A stretch of 38,261 bases of DNA from Bacteroidetes bacterium UBA7692 (GCA_002482725.1 DLGO01000036.1:3770-42030); one strand, 5' to 3'; counted from the stretch's first letter, positions 1 to 8,043 are shown. The notes: a model not told the origin generated them from the sequence alone. A program made the numbers and translations.

Positions 1-703
1 CCTTGAATTTTTCCAGGTACCATTTATGGTTGGTAAGTGCGCGCGGTGCCAGGTTGGCAAAGGTCCATATAGCAAAGGCAAGCCCCGGCAGCGACCAGCA
101 CATAATGGCAAAGCCGAACCACTCGATAATTTCTGAAAAGTAATTGGGCGACGACAGGTAAGTGTACAAACCGCCCGTTGGGATTTTGTAGCCGGTTTCG
201 CCCGGCTTGCGCAGATTCAGCAACACATTGTCCGACTGTATATTCATGATAAAGCCGCCAAAGAACATGGCAGCCCCAAGCATAAAGTTCCACTGCAGGT
301 AATAGTCCGATGGGTACTCGGGATGTATGCTGCCCAGGAAGTAGCCATTGATGCTACCATTTACCAGGTTAAAGAACATGGCATTCATTGCTATGCTCAG
401 TGGCATGGTCTTGTTCTTGTTCGGGTAGCGCAGCGGGAATATGATGCTCCTGTTTATATAGTGCAGCAGCCAGCAGCCTACAAAGAAGTAGTTGAACTCA
501 CTCTTTGGCACATCGCTCCAGAAGAAAGCTATCAGCAGGCATATAGGCGATGGCAATTCCATAATTACCCAGCCAAGGGTATTATTGATAGATGGTCCCC
601 AGCCTTCGCGCGCATGGCGGCCGTAGGGTGCAGAAATTTTCAGCAATACGGGTATCAGTAGTATAGGAAATATGGACCAGCCAATAACGAAGTAGTTAAA
701 CAT
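1..703 (-). CDS. 3-oxo-5-alpha-steroid 4-dehydrogenase (SRD5A1-like), C-terminus cut by window edge
   Basis: The minus frame is open from the ATG at 703 to the window edge (234 codons), so only the last residues are missing. The product is a polytopic membrane protein of the steroid 5-alpha-reductase family, which uses NADPH to reduce a conjugated C=C bond in steroid or enone lipids. The C-terminal part is the diagnostic one: SSPNYFSEIIEWFGFAI, then WSLPGLAFAIWTFANL and NHKWYLEKF, which follows the cofactor-binding end of eukaryotic SRD5A1 closely (ANYFGEIMEWCGYAL ... HHEWYLRKF, from memory). Several hydrophobic helices precede it. A terminator at 731-763 separates it from the acyl-CoA dehydrogenase upstream, so it probably has its own expression. 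The family is secure; the natural substrate is unknown. Confidence 0.87.
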   Translation of the reverse strand, partial: MFNYFVIGWSIFPILLIPVLLKISAPYGRHAREGWGPSINNTLGWVIMELPSPICLLIAFFWSDVPKSEFNYFFVGCWLLHYINRSIIFPLRYPNKNKTMPLSIAMNAMFFNLVNGSINGYFLGSIHPEYPSDYYLQWNFMLGAAMFFGGFIMNIQSDNVLLNLRKPGETGYKIPTGGLYTYLSSPNYFSEIIEWFGFAIMCWSLPGLAFAIWTFANLAPRALTNHKWYLEKFK

Positions 704-730
704 GGCTGCTAATTTGGGATTGTTTTTCAG

Positions 731-763
731 AAAACAAAAACGCCCCCGCAATGCGGAGGCGTT
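731..763 (-). terminator. Rho-independent terminator after the acyl-CoA dehydrogenase
   Basis: Read on the minus strand, CGCCTCCGC and GCGGGGGCG form a 9-bp stem with one T-G wobble and a very short loop. It is followed by TTTTTGTTTT. It lies about 40 nt after the natural stop codon of the acyl-CoA dehydrogenase (802-804) and before the steroid reductase start. Its position supports 802, not 1036, as the original 3' end of the dehydrogenase gene. Confidence 0.8.
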
Positions 764-801
764 CTGTATATGCTTTTCTACCCCGGGTAGAAATTTGTTG
801 T

Positions 802-1035
802 TTAGTCCCAGAAGCAATAGCCGTTTTCTGCTATCAACTTGTCTGCAATACCTCTGCGAAGCGCTTTGGTATTCAGGAATTCGTATTTGGTCCAACGTTT
901 CAAGCCCATTAACATGATACGTGCCTCATCGCCTTCTGCGAAAGCTGAGATACCTTGCTTGCCTGCTATATTGATACGGTCCATAGCATCGTGGAAGAAT
1001 ACTTTCACCATGTCTACATATACCTGAGCGTACTC
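802..1035 (-). pseudogene. C-terminal remainder of acyl-CoA dehydrogenase after an in-frame TGA
   Basis: Directly after the TGA at 1036-1038, in the same frame and with no indel, the sequence continues for 77 sense codons to TAA. It encodes the conserved end of the same protein family (FFHDAMDRINIAGKQGI, FAEGDEARIMLMGLKRWTKY, IADKLIAENGYCF). Without the TGA the protein would be about 602 residues, the usual length of this Bacteroidota acyl-CoA dehydrogenase type. An internal ATG at 1009-1011 could in principle start a separate peptide, but nothing suggests an independent function. The segment still looks constrained, so the stop is either recent, read through, or a sequence error. Confidence 0.8.
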
Positions 1036-2610
1036 TCAACCGTAGGTGTTGCGTAGTTTCTCGGCACGTAGCAATGCGCTTTCCATAGTGTAGATATCGA
1101 TCAATACATCAGCCGCGTGCATCAATATCTCTTGTTCAGAAGATAGTTTCTGCATCAATTTCTGTACCGCACCGCCTGCTACAAGCAAGAATGCTTTTTT
1201 AGCATTTTTCAATGCTTTCCTTTCTGCTGCAAAGAAATCGTTTTCGTCACCTGCACCGAAGTCAGGCACACTCATCAATTCTTTCTGTATAGCCATACCC
1301 GGAGACAACAAATCGATTTTGCCTTTCATCGCGAATTTCAACAATGCATCGATAGAAAGCATACGGTTGATTTCATTGGTACCTTCGAAGATACGGTTGA
1401 TACGGCTATCGCGGTAAGCACGCGCCATTGGCGCCTCTTCGCTGAATCCCATACCACCATATACCTGCAATGATTCATCCACTACAAAATCAAGTACTTC
1501 AGAACCCAATACTTTCAATAGTGCGCACTCTATCTGGTACTCTTCTGCACCGCCTGTCAAAGCTTCTGTAAGGCCTGCACCTGAGTGGTGAAGCGCCTGC
1601 TCATAGTCGTGGATCAAACCACTTGTACGGTAGCTTGCAGACTCGGCTGTCCATAGGCGGATAGCCATTTCAGCGATTTTATGTTTTATAGCACCGAAAG
1701 ATGAAATAGGCGTTTTGAACTGCTGGCGCTCGTTAGCGTATTTCACAGCCTGGTCCAAAGCGCGTTTAGCACCACCCAATACTCCGTTGCACAATTTGAA
1801 ACGTCCTACGTTCAAGATCTGGAAGGCAATTTTGTGGCCTTTACCGATTTCACCCAACAAGTTTTCTTTAGGCACTTTTACATTGCTCATAAACACCTGG
1901 CGTGTAGATGAACCTTTGATACCCATTTTTTTCTCTTCTGCACCAAGGCTAAAGCCTTCCATTGTTTTCTCTAAAATGAAAGCAGTGAATTTTTTGTCAT
2001 CGCCATCTATTTTAGTGAATACCACGAAAGTGTCTGCAAATCCCGCGTTGGTGATCCACATTTTCTGTCCGTTGATGATGTAGTGTGTACCTTCTTCGTT
2101 CAATACAGCTTTGGTACGTGCGCCCAATGCATCCGATCCGCTCCATGGTTCTGTAAGGCAGTACGCTGCTTTCAGTTCGCCCGAAGCCAGCTTAGGAAGA
2201 TATTTTGCACGTTGCTCATCTGTACCGTAGTACAAGATTGGCATAGTGCCGATACCTGTGTGCGCGCCTTGTGCTACCGAGTATGCATGTGCACCTCCGA
2301 ATACTTCAAATACATAGCTGATAGTATTGAAATCTGCACCGAACCCACCGTATTCCTCCGGTATAGAAAGACCCAGGAAGCCAAGCTCTGCAGCTTTGTC
2401 CAAAAGGCTTACTACCAATCCTTCTTCCTGTGCATCTATGCGGTCCAGGATAGGATCAATTTCTGTACGGATGAAATCTTTCGCAGAATCACGCATCGCG
2501 CGCTGCTCATCCGTAATTTCTTCCGGAATGTATGCTTCTTGCCAGGTAGTATCTTTGATGATAAACTCACCACCCTTTAAGCTTTGCTTGTTGTCTGTAA
2601 GCGTACTCAT
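1036..2610 (-). CDS. Acyl-CoA dehydrogenase (large, VLCAD-like), ends at an in-frame TGA
   Basis: This FAD-dependent acyl-CoA dehydrogenase catalyses the first, alpha-beta desaturation step of fatty-acid beta-oxidation. The 524-residue frame holds the N-terminal helical domain (about 40-160), the FAD-binding middle domain with CLTEPWSGSDA and QKMWITNAGFAD, and the C-terminal helical domain. YGGMGFSEEAPMARAYRD and RIFEGTNEINR contain the expected catalytic glutamate (FEGTNEI). The family normally carries a further C-terminal extension, which here lies beyond the TGA at 1036-1038 in the same frame (802-1035). The catalytic core is therefore intact but the last 78 positions are lost unless the TGA is read. 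TGA is used as a normal stop elsewhere in this window, for example at 12261-12263. A 24-bp palindrome lies about 57 bases upstream of the start. Confidence 0.93.
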   Translation of the reverse strand: MSTLTDNKQSLKGGEFIIKDTTWQEAYIPEEITDEQRAMRDSAKDFIRTEIDPILDRIDAQEEGLVVSLLDKAAELGFLGLSIPEEYGGFGADFNTISYVFEVFGGAHAYSVAQGAHTGIGTMPILYYGTDEQRAKYLPKLASGELKAAYCLTEPWSGSDALGARTKAVLNEEGTHYIINGQKMWITNAGFADTFVVFTKIDGDDKKFTAFILEKTMEGFSLGAEEKKMGIKGSSTRQVFMSNVKVPKENLLGEIGKGHKIAFQILNVGRFKLCNGVLGGAKRALDQAVKYANERQQFKTPISSFGAIKHKIAEMAIRLWTAESASYRTSGLIHDYEQALHHSGAGLTEALTGGAEEYQIECALLKVLGSEVLDFVVDESLQVYGGMGFSEEAPMARAYRDSRINRIFEGTNEINRMLSIDALLKFAMKGKIDLLSPGMAIQKELMSVPDFGAGDENDFFAAERKALKNAKKAFLLVAGGAVQKLMQKLSSEQEILMHAADVLIDIYTMESALLRAEKLRNTYG

Positions 2611-2666
2611 TTGTTTGATTTGATTTGTTTGTTTGAATTTGGACTATGAAGATAACTATAAAAAAA

Positions 2667-2690
2667 TTTACCAAACAATCGTTTGGTAAA
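2667..2690. promoter_or_regulatory. Perfect inverted repeat: TetR-type operator or A/T-rich terminator
   Basis: TTTACCAAAC-aatc-GTTTGGTAAA is a perfect repeat with 10-bp arms between the permease end (2740) and the acyl-CoA dehydrogenase start (2610). Its size and form fit an operator for a TetR-family repressor, a family that commonly controls fatty-acid degradation genes. A TTTG in the palindrome, followed on the minus strand by TATCTTCA, could be a Bacteroidota -33/-7 pair. Alternatively, read on the minus strand, the hairpin is followed by a run of seven T and could terminate the permease transcript. The two roles are not exclusive. Confidence 0.55.
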
Positions 2691-2739
2691 AAAATTTCAT
2701 GGTTTAACGTTCTCGTGTTAAAATAGTTGCAGCTAAGGG

Positions 2740-3981
2740 TTATTCGTAGCGTAGGGCCTCTACAGGGTCAAGCTCAGATGCCTTGAACGCAGGGTACAAA
2801 CCAGCCGCCAATCCTACTATAAAGGTAAAGGTAATACCCAGCCCCACCCACATCCACGGCATCAGGAAGCCCGACTGGGTAATCAGGCCAACTATATTGC
2901 CCAGCAGTACCCCGAGTATTATGCCCAGCATGCCGCCTATCTGGCATATTACTATAGCTTCAGTAAGGAATTGCATACGGATTACCTTTTTAGTAGCGCC
3001 CAGTGCTTTCGATATGCCGATTTCGCGCGTGCGTTCATTTACGCTCACCAGCATTATATTCATCAGGCCTATACCTGCGCCCAGTAATGTCAGTATGCCT
3101 ATTACTATAGTAGCATATTTTACATACTTCAGCTGGTCGAGTATCTGCCCTGCCAGTCGCTCGCTGCGGGTTATGTCAAAGTCCGGCTCATCGGCCAGTT
3201 TCAGCCTGCGTACATTGCGCATCACGCCGGTTGCTTCGTCTATGGCCGCATTCAGTTCCTCCGGGGTAGGCACCATCACATTTATCATAAATGTATTGTT
3301 GTCTACCGGGTATATGCGGCGTGCTGCCTGATGGGTAATGATTACCTGGTTGTCGCTGCTGTTCTGGCTCGCACCCTTGCTGGCCAGTATGCCTACTATG
3401 CGGAATTTATTGTCGCCCACAGTAAGCAGGCTGCCCACTACTGTCTGCGATGGCAGGTACACCTTGGCTATTACATCCTTACCTATCAGGGCTACTGCCT
3501 GCGCATTGTCTACTTCGTTTTTTGTGAAGTTCCTGCCCTGTGCTATGTTCAGCCCGCTCACCTGCAGGTAGTTTTCATCTGCTCCGAACACACGCACATT
3601 AGGGTTGCTCTTTTTAGAAGCGTACCGTACTATTGAGTTGCCTTCTGCATTTATAGATATAGAGATTACCGAAGGGTACTTAAAGGTCTTTTTAAACTCC
3701 TGCGACTGTTGAAAGGTAATGACCGGATTGGTGCTTTTCTCCCGGCGGCCCCTTCCTTTTGGCCCGGCCTTTCTCAAGGTGCCCTCATTGCGTATGCCAA
3801 AGGTATTGCTGCCCATTTCGCGGAAATTGTTGAGCATGGAATATTTGATGCCCTCCGTAGCAGTCAATATGCCTATTAGCGCCATTATACCCAGCGTAAT
3901 GATGAACAGGGTAAGAAACGAACGCAGCTTATTGCCCCTTATGGAGCGCAAGGCCAGTCGTATGCTTTCTGTAAGATTCAT
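2740..3981 (-). CDS. ABC transporter permease, MacB/FtsX type
   Basis: This 413-residue inner-membrane permease belongs to the MacB/LolC type. TM1 lies at about residues 20-42 (SFLTLFIITLGIMALIGIL), followed by a large extracytoplasmic MacB core domain to about residue 285, then the FtsX domain with three C-terminal TM helices. The segment after the first of these, NERTREIGISKALGA, is the classical FtsX signature, and the protein ends with PAFKASELDPVEALRYE. Such permeases work with a separate MacB-like ATPase in macrolide, lipoprotein or peptide export. No ATPase gene is adjacent, so the partner must be elsewhere. A basic stretch, GPKGRGRREKS, sits early in the periplasmic domain. The substrate cannot be told. 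Confidence 0.9.
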   Translation of the reverse strand: MNLTESIRLALRSIRGNKLRSFLTLFIITLGIMALIGILTATEGIKYSMLNNFREMGSNTFGIRNEGTLRKAGPKGRGRREKSTNPVITFQQSQEFKKTFKYPSVISISINAEGNSIVRYASKKSNPNVRVFGADENYLQVSGLNIAQGRNFTKNEVDNAQAVALIGKDVIAKVYLPSQTVVGSLLTVGDNKFRIVGILASKGASQNSSDNQVIITHQAARRIYPVDNNTFMINVMVPTPEELNAAIDEATGVMRNVRRLKLADEPDFDITRSERLAGQILDQLKYVKYATIVIGILTLLGAGIGLMNIMLVSVNERTREIGISKALGATKKVIRMQFLTEAIVICQIGGMLGIILGVLLGNIVGLITQSGFLMPWMWVGLGITFTFIVGLAAGLYPAFKASELDPVEALRYE

Positions 3982-4021
3982 GTATATGGTATAAACCCTT
4001 TATCAGGGCAGTGATACAAAA

Positions 4022-4996
4022 TTACTTTTCCCGCTGAATTGTATAGTCTATAAGTTGCGCAATCGCCACACGTGCAGGGCTTTCCGGGAAGGTATGCAAT
4101 AGCTCCAGTGCCTCTTCCGTCGACTGCTTCATTTTGGTAATGGCATAATCCATACCGCCTTCTTTCCTTACCAGGTCAATCACCCAGCGCACCTTTTCTA
4201 TATTGGTGTTCTGGTTCTTTATTACGTGTATTATCTGGCGCTTTGTCAGCCAGCTTACCTTGCCCAAAGTATAAATCAAAGGCAATGTCATTTTCCGCTC
4301 CTTGATGTCAATGCCCCTTGGCTTGCCAATGTCGGCCTCTTCGTAGTCAAACAGGTCATCCTTTATCTGGAAGGCAATACCTATCTTCTCCCCCATTAGC
4401 CTGATACGCTCTACCACCTCCGGGTCTTGCGTAGCCGTAGAAGCACCACAGGCACAAGCGCTCGCTATCAGCGATGCCGTCTTTTTCTTTATTATGCTGA
4501 AGTAGATATCTTCTTCTATATCAAGTTTTCGCGCCTTCTCCAGTTGCAGCAGTTCGCCTTCACTCATTTGCGTAATGGTATCCGACAGTATTTTCAGCAA
4601 CTGAAATTGATTATTTTCTACCGATAGCAGAAGGCCTTTGCCCAGCAGGTAATCGCCTACCAATACAGCTATTTTATTTTTCCAGAGTGCGTTGATGGAA
4701 AAAAAGCCACGGCGCTGGTAACTTTCGTCTACCACATCATCGTGTACCAGTGTTGCTGTATGTAGTATTTCTACCAGCGATGCTGCTACATAGGTAGCCT
4801 CGGTAACACCGCCGCTAAGCTGCGCGCAGAGGAACACGAACATAGGGCGCATTTGCTTGCCTTTGCGGGCTACGATATAGTGTGTTATCCTATCCAATAG
4901 CGGGGCATTGCTGCGCATCACATTTTTGAAGCGATGCTCGAACTCGTCCAGCTCCTTCGTGATAGGTTTCTTTATATCGTTTAAATGCAATTTCAT
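4022..4996 (-). CDS. Polyprenyl diphosphate synthase (long-chain trans-isoprenyl type)
   Basis: This IspB-like synthase extends allylic diphosphates with isopentenyl diphosphate to make the long prenyl chain of quinones (menaquinone in Bacteroidota). Both aspartate-rich motifs are present: VHDDVVDES (first DDxxD, about residue 86) and FQIKDDLFDY (second). KGKQMRPMFV supplies the diphosphate-binding KxxxR-like segment. I chose the ATG at 4996 (MKLHLNDIKKP; 324 residues) because homologues start near here; an in-frame ATG at 5017 would add seven residues. It is transcribed divergently from selU and is followed 40 nt later by the ABC permease, with which it may be co-transcribed. Confidence 0.93.
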   Translation of the reverse strand: MKLHLNDIKKPITKELDEFEHRFKNVMRSNAPLLDRITHYIVARKGKQMRPMFVFLCAQLSGGVTEATYVAASLVEILHTATLVHDDVVDESYQRRGFFSINALWKNKIAVLVGDYLLGKGLLLSVENNQFQLLKILSDTITQMSEGELLQLEKARKLDIEEDIYFSIIKKKTASLIASACACGASTATQDPEVVERIRLMGEKIGIAFQIKDDLFDYEEADIGKPRGIDIKERKMTLPLIYTLGKVSWLTKRQIIHVIKNQNTNIEKVRWVIDLVRKEGGMDYAITKMKQSTEEALELLHTFPESPARVAIAQLIDYTIQREK

Positions 4997-5125
4997 TTTC
5001 GCAGGGCGAATGTACATTGCTTGACGTACTAAACCGAAAAAAATGCGATATTGTTGGAATAAATTAAATCAAAACAGCCGCCGTTGCCTGCTTATGGCAT
5101 TGGCTGCATTAAAAATGCTGAATTC

Positions 5126-6151
5126 TTGATAGTACAGCTTGATATAGTTGAATTTCTGGAGCAATCTTCCGGCTATCTGCTGCTGGATGTGCGCAGCGAA
5201 GGAGAGTTTGCCCATGCCCACATTCCGGGAGCATTGAACCTGCCTTTGTTCAGCAACAGCGAAAGGGCTGAAGTTGGCACCCTATATAAGCAGAAGGGCA
5301 AGAATGATGCCATACAGCGCGGATTGGAGCTGGTAGGCCCCAAGATGGCCGGGTTTACGGCTTTTGTAGCGGAAAGAATTACGGACAATAAAGTTTTTGT
5401 GCATTGCTGGCGCGGAGGTATGCGTAGTGGCAGCATGGCATGGCTGCTAAACCTGATGGGCTGGCAGGTATATACGCTAAGGGGCGGGTATAAATCCTTC
5501 AGGGGTGAAGTGCAGCGGAAACTGGAGCAAGCGGCAAATTTTGTTGTATTGGCAGGCAGAACAGGATGTGGCAAAACTGATATACTACATGCTTTGAGGC
5601 AGCAAGGGGAGCAAGTAATAGACCTGGAAGGATTGGCGCACCACAAAGGATCGGCCTTTGGCGCACTGGGGCAGGAGTCACAGCCAAGCAGCGAAATGTT
5701 CGAAAACATGCTCTACCTGCAACTTAAAGAAATGGATTACTCCCGCAATATCTGGCTGGAGAATGAGAGCAAGGCTATTGGGACAGTTTACATGAACCAT
5801 ACCCTTTGGCTGGGTATCAGCAAAGCTCCCGTTTACATTGTTGAAGCAGATATAGAAACCAGGATAGAAAAGCTAACACAGGAATACGGTGCTTTTGATA
5901 CTGCCTTATTGATTGATGCGGTAAAGAAAATAGAAAAGAGGCTCGGGGGTGTTAACTGCAAAGAGGCAGTACTGGCCATAGAAGAAGGAAACATAAGAAG
6001 GGCAGTAGAGATTACGCTGGTATATTATGATAAGGCCTATGGCAAGAGTGAGGATATGAAAGAAAGGGAGGTGAAGGGAAGTATAACTTTGGCAGGAAAT
6101 AGTATTCATGATGCGGCTATGGAATTGATAAAAGCAGAATTAAAAAAATAA
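5126..6151 (+). CDS. selU: tRNA 2-selenouridine synthase (SelU/MnmH)
   Basis: SelU replaces sulfur by selenium in 2-thiouridine at the wobble position of tRNAs for Lys, Glu and Gln, using selenophosphate made by SelD. The N-terminal rhodanese domain (YLLLDVRSEGEFAHAHIPGA) carries the active-site cysteine in VHCWRGGMRS. The C-terminal domain has a P-loop, LAGRTGCGKT, as expected for the geranyl/seleno-transfer half. There is no ATG at the N-terminus. I prefer TTG 5126 (IVQLDIVEFLEQ follows), which fits homologue starts; another TTG at 5084 would add 14 residues of non-conserved sequence. The gene is first in a selU-selD-hydrolase operon, with 6 nt before selD. Confidence 0.95.
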   Translation: MIVQLDIVEFLEQSSGYLLLDVRSEGEFAHAHIPGALNLPLFSNSERAEVGTLYKQKGKNDAIQRGLELVGPKMAGFTAFVAERITDNKVFVHCWRGGMRSGSMAWLLNLMGWQVYTLRGGYKSFRGEVQRKLEQAANFVVLAGRTGCGKTDILHALRQQGEQVIDLEGLAHHKGSAFGALGQESQPSSEMFENMLYLQLKEMDYSRNIWLENESKAIGTVYMNHTLWLGISKAPVYIVEADIETRIEKLTQEYGAFDTALLIDAVKKIEKRLGGVNCKEAVLAIEEGNIRRAVEITLVYYDKAYGKSEDMKEREVKGSITLAGNSIHDAAMELIKAELKK

Positions 6152-6157
6152 GAGGAT

Positions 6158-7198
6158 ATGGAAATAAAGCTGACACACTATAGCCATGGCGCAGGCTGTG
6201 GTTGCAAAATATCGCCAAAGGTACTGGACGAAATGCTGGCAGGGGTGAAGAATACAATAGCAGATACCGATAGCTCCCGGCTACTGGTAGGCAATGGGTC
6301 GAAGGACGATGCTGCGGTATACGACCTGGGCGATGGCACGGCTGTAATTTCTACCACAGATTTTTTCATGCCTATAGTGGATGATGCTTTCAATTTTGGC
6401 TCAATAGCCTCCGTAAATGCCATCAGCGATGTATATGCCATGGGCGGCACACCACTGCTGGCAATTGCTATATTGGGATGGCCGGTAAACAAGCTGCCTG
6501 CAAGTGTAGCAAGCAAAGTGCTGGAAGGCGCAAGGGCGGCCTGCGCAAGCGCCAATATCCTTCTGGCGGGCGGCCATAGCATAGATGCACCGGAGCCGAT
6601 ATTCGGATTGGCGGTGACGGGCAGGGTCGACATCAAGAACCTGAAAAGAAATAACACCGCTACCGAAGGGTGCGTGCTTTTCCTCACCAAGCCATTGGGC
6701 ATAGGGGTATTGACAACTGCCGAAAAGAAGGGCCTTCTTCAACATGCCGACAAAAACCTGGCCACCACCTGGATGAGCAAGCTGAACAAAGCAGGTGAAA
6801 GTTTTGGCAAGCTGGATTACGTAAAGGCCATGACCGACGTAACAGGTTTCGGGCTGCTGGGCCACCTCTGCGAAATGTGCGATGGCAGCGGACTGAGCGC
6901 TGAAATAAGTTTCGCAAAAATACCTGTACTGAAAGAAGCGCTGACCTATATAGCCCAAGGTGCCGTGCCGGGAGGCACCAACAGAAATTGGGAGAGCTAT
7001 GGCGAACAGGTGAGCCTGGCTAATCCCGAATGGAAAGCGATATTGGCCGACCCGCAAACTAGTGGTGGCTTGTTGGTAGCAGTAGAGCAGCAACACGCTG
7101 CCGATTTTGAATTGGTATTGCAGCAATTGGAGATTCAGGCACAGCCTTTTGGCACACTCGTAACAAGGGGTGACAAATCCGTTTATGTGGCAGAATAG
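6158..7198 (+). CDS. selD: Selenide, water dikinase (selenophosphate synthetase)
   Basis: SelD makes selenophosphate, AMP and phosphate from selenide and ATP, supplying the selenium donor for the adjacent SelU and, where present, for selenocysteine synthesis. The N-terminal motif YSHGAGCGCKISP has the catalytic Cys (C14, equivalent to E. coli Cys17) and Lys (K17, equivalent to Lys20). It is a cysteine form, not a selenocysteine form. Later motifs such as LAGGHSID, TDVTGFGLLGH and ADPQTSGGLL are characteristic of the PurM/AIR-synthase fold. At 346 residues it is full length. The start follows an AGAGGATATG context that could serve as a weak Shine-Dalgarno. No selA, selB or tRNA-Sec is seen in the window. 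Confidence 0.97.
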   Translation: MEIKLTHYSHGAGCGCKISPKVLDEMLAGVKNTIADTDSSRLLVGNGSKDDAAVYDLGDGTAVISTTDFFMPIVDDAFNFGSIASVNAISDVYAMGGTPLLAIAILGWPVNKLPASVASKVLEGARAACASANILLAGGHSIDAPEPIFGLAVTGRVDIKNLKRNNTATEGCVLFLTKPLGIGVLTTAEKKGLLQHADKNLATTWMSKLNKAGESFGKLDYVKAMTDVTGFGLLGHLCEMCDGSGLSAEISFAKIPVLKEALTYIAQGAVPGGTNRNWESYGEQVSLANPEWKAILADPQTSGGLLVAVEQQHAADFELVLQQLEIQAQPFGTLVTRGDKSVYVAE

Positions 7199-7209
7199 AA
7201 ACAGATGAC

Positions 7210-8043
7210 ATGAAGAATAAAATACTCGAAAGCAAACACGGCCGGTCCTTTCTGGCAGATGTTCATGTAAAGGAGGATGGAAACAAAAAGCCGGTAGTAA
7301 TTTTCTGCCACGGATTCAAGGGGTTCAAGGATTGGGGCTGCTTCGGGCAGCTTGGCGATGCTTTTTCTGAGGCAGGGTTTGTATTCGTCAAGTTCAACTT
7401 TTCTCACAACGGTACAACTTTAGATGCGCCGTTGGATTTTGCTGACCTGGAGGCTTTCGGGTACAATAACTTCACCATAGAGCTGGATGACTTGGGCGTG
7501 GTGCTGGATTGGGTGCTCTCTCCCGATTTTGAATATAAAAATGAAACAGACCCCGCCAATATTAACCTGATAGGCCACAGCAGGGGTGGCGGCATCTGTT
7601 TGCTAAAAGGTGCTGAAGACGAACGTGTAACAAAGATTGCTACCTGGGCATTGGTGAATGAGTTTGGAAAATTCTGGAACGCAGGCGCCATGGAAACCAT
7701 AAAGCGCGATGGCGTTATATACGTACCCAATGCACGCACCAACCAAAAAATGCCGATATACTGGCAGCTGTACGAAAACTACCTGGCTAACCTGGATAGG
7801 CTGCACATACCAAATTCCGTAAAGCGACTGACACAGCCGGTGCTGGTAGTACATGGCACCAATGATGAAACTGTACCTGTAAGCAGCGCAACAGAACTGG
7901 GCGAATGGAACGAGAATGTAGAAGTATATCTATTGCCCGATGCCAACCATAACTTCGGGGCCAAGCATCCGTGCACAGGTGATGCCCTGCCCGCAGACAT
8001 GCAGCTCGCATTCAACAAAACAGTTAGCTTTTTTAAAGCCTAG
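7210..8043 (+). CDS. Alpha/beta hydrolase, third gene of the sel operon
   Basis: This is a 277-residue cytosolic alpha/beta-hydrolase. Features seen are the oxyanion-side CHGFKGFKDW, the nucleophile elbow IGHSRGG with its serine, an acid in VVHGTNDETVP and the catalytic histidine in LPDANHNFGAKHP. These place it among serine esterase/acyl-peptidase-like proteins, but the substrate is unknown. It begins 11 nt after selD and is probably co-transcribed; whether it has a role in selenium metabolism is only a guess. Its TAG stop overlaps the TAG stop of the convergent gpmI gene through a shared CTAG at 8040-8043. Confidence 0.9.
   Translation: MKNKILESKHGRSFLADVHVKEDGNKKPVVIFCHGFKGFKDWGCFGQLGDAFSEAGFVFVKFNFSHNGTTLDAPLDFADLEAFGYNNFTIELDDLGVVLDWVLSPDFEYKNETDPANINLIGHSRGGGICLLKGAEDERVTKIATWALVNEFGKFWNAGAMETIKRDGVIYVPNARTNQKMPIYWQLYENYLANLDRLHIPNSVKRLTQPVLVVHGTNDETVPVSSATELGEWNENVEVYLLPDANHNFGAKHPCTGDALPADMQLAFNKTVSFFKA

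Noticed and set aside
1025..1038. Hairpin at the in-frame TGA as a bacterial SECIS element
   Set aside because: The stem is only 4 bp and begins at the TGA itself; bacterial SECIS hairpins are larger and lie just downstream. No selenocysteine machinery is visible.
2083..2580. 165-codon plus-strand frame antisense to the acyl-CoA dehydrogenase
   Set aside because: Cysteine-rich composition without recognisable motifs; a shadow of the conserved dehydrogenase frame.
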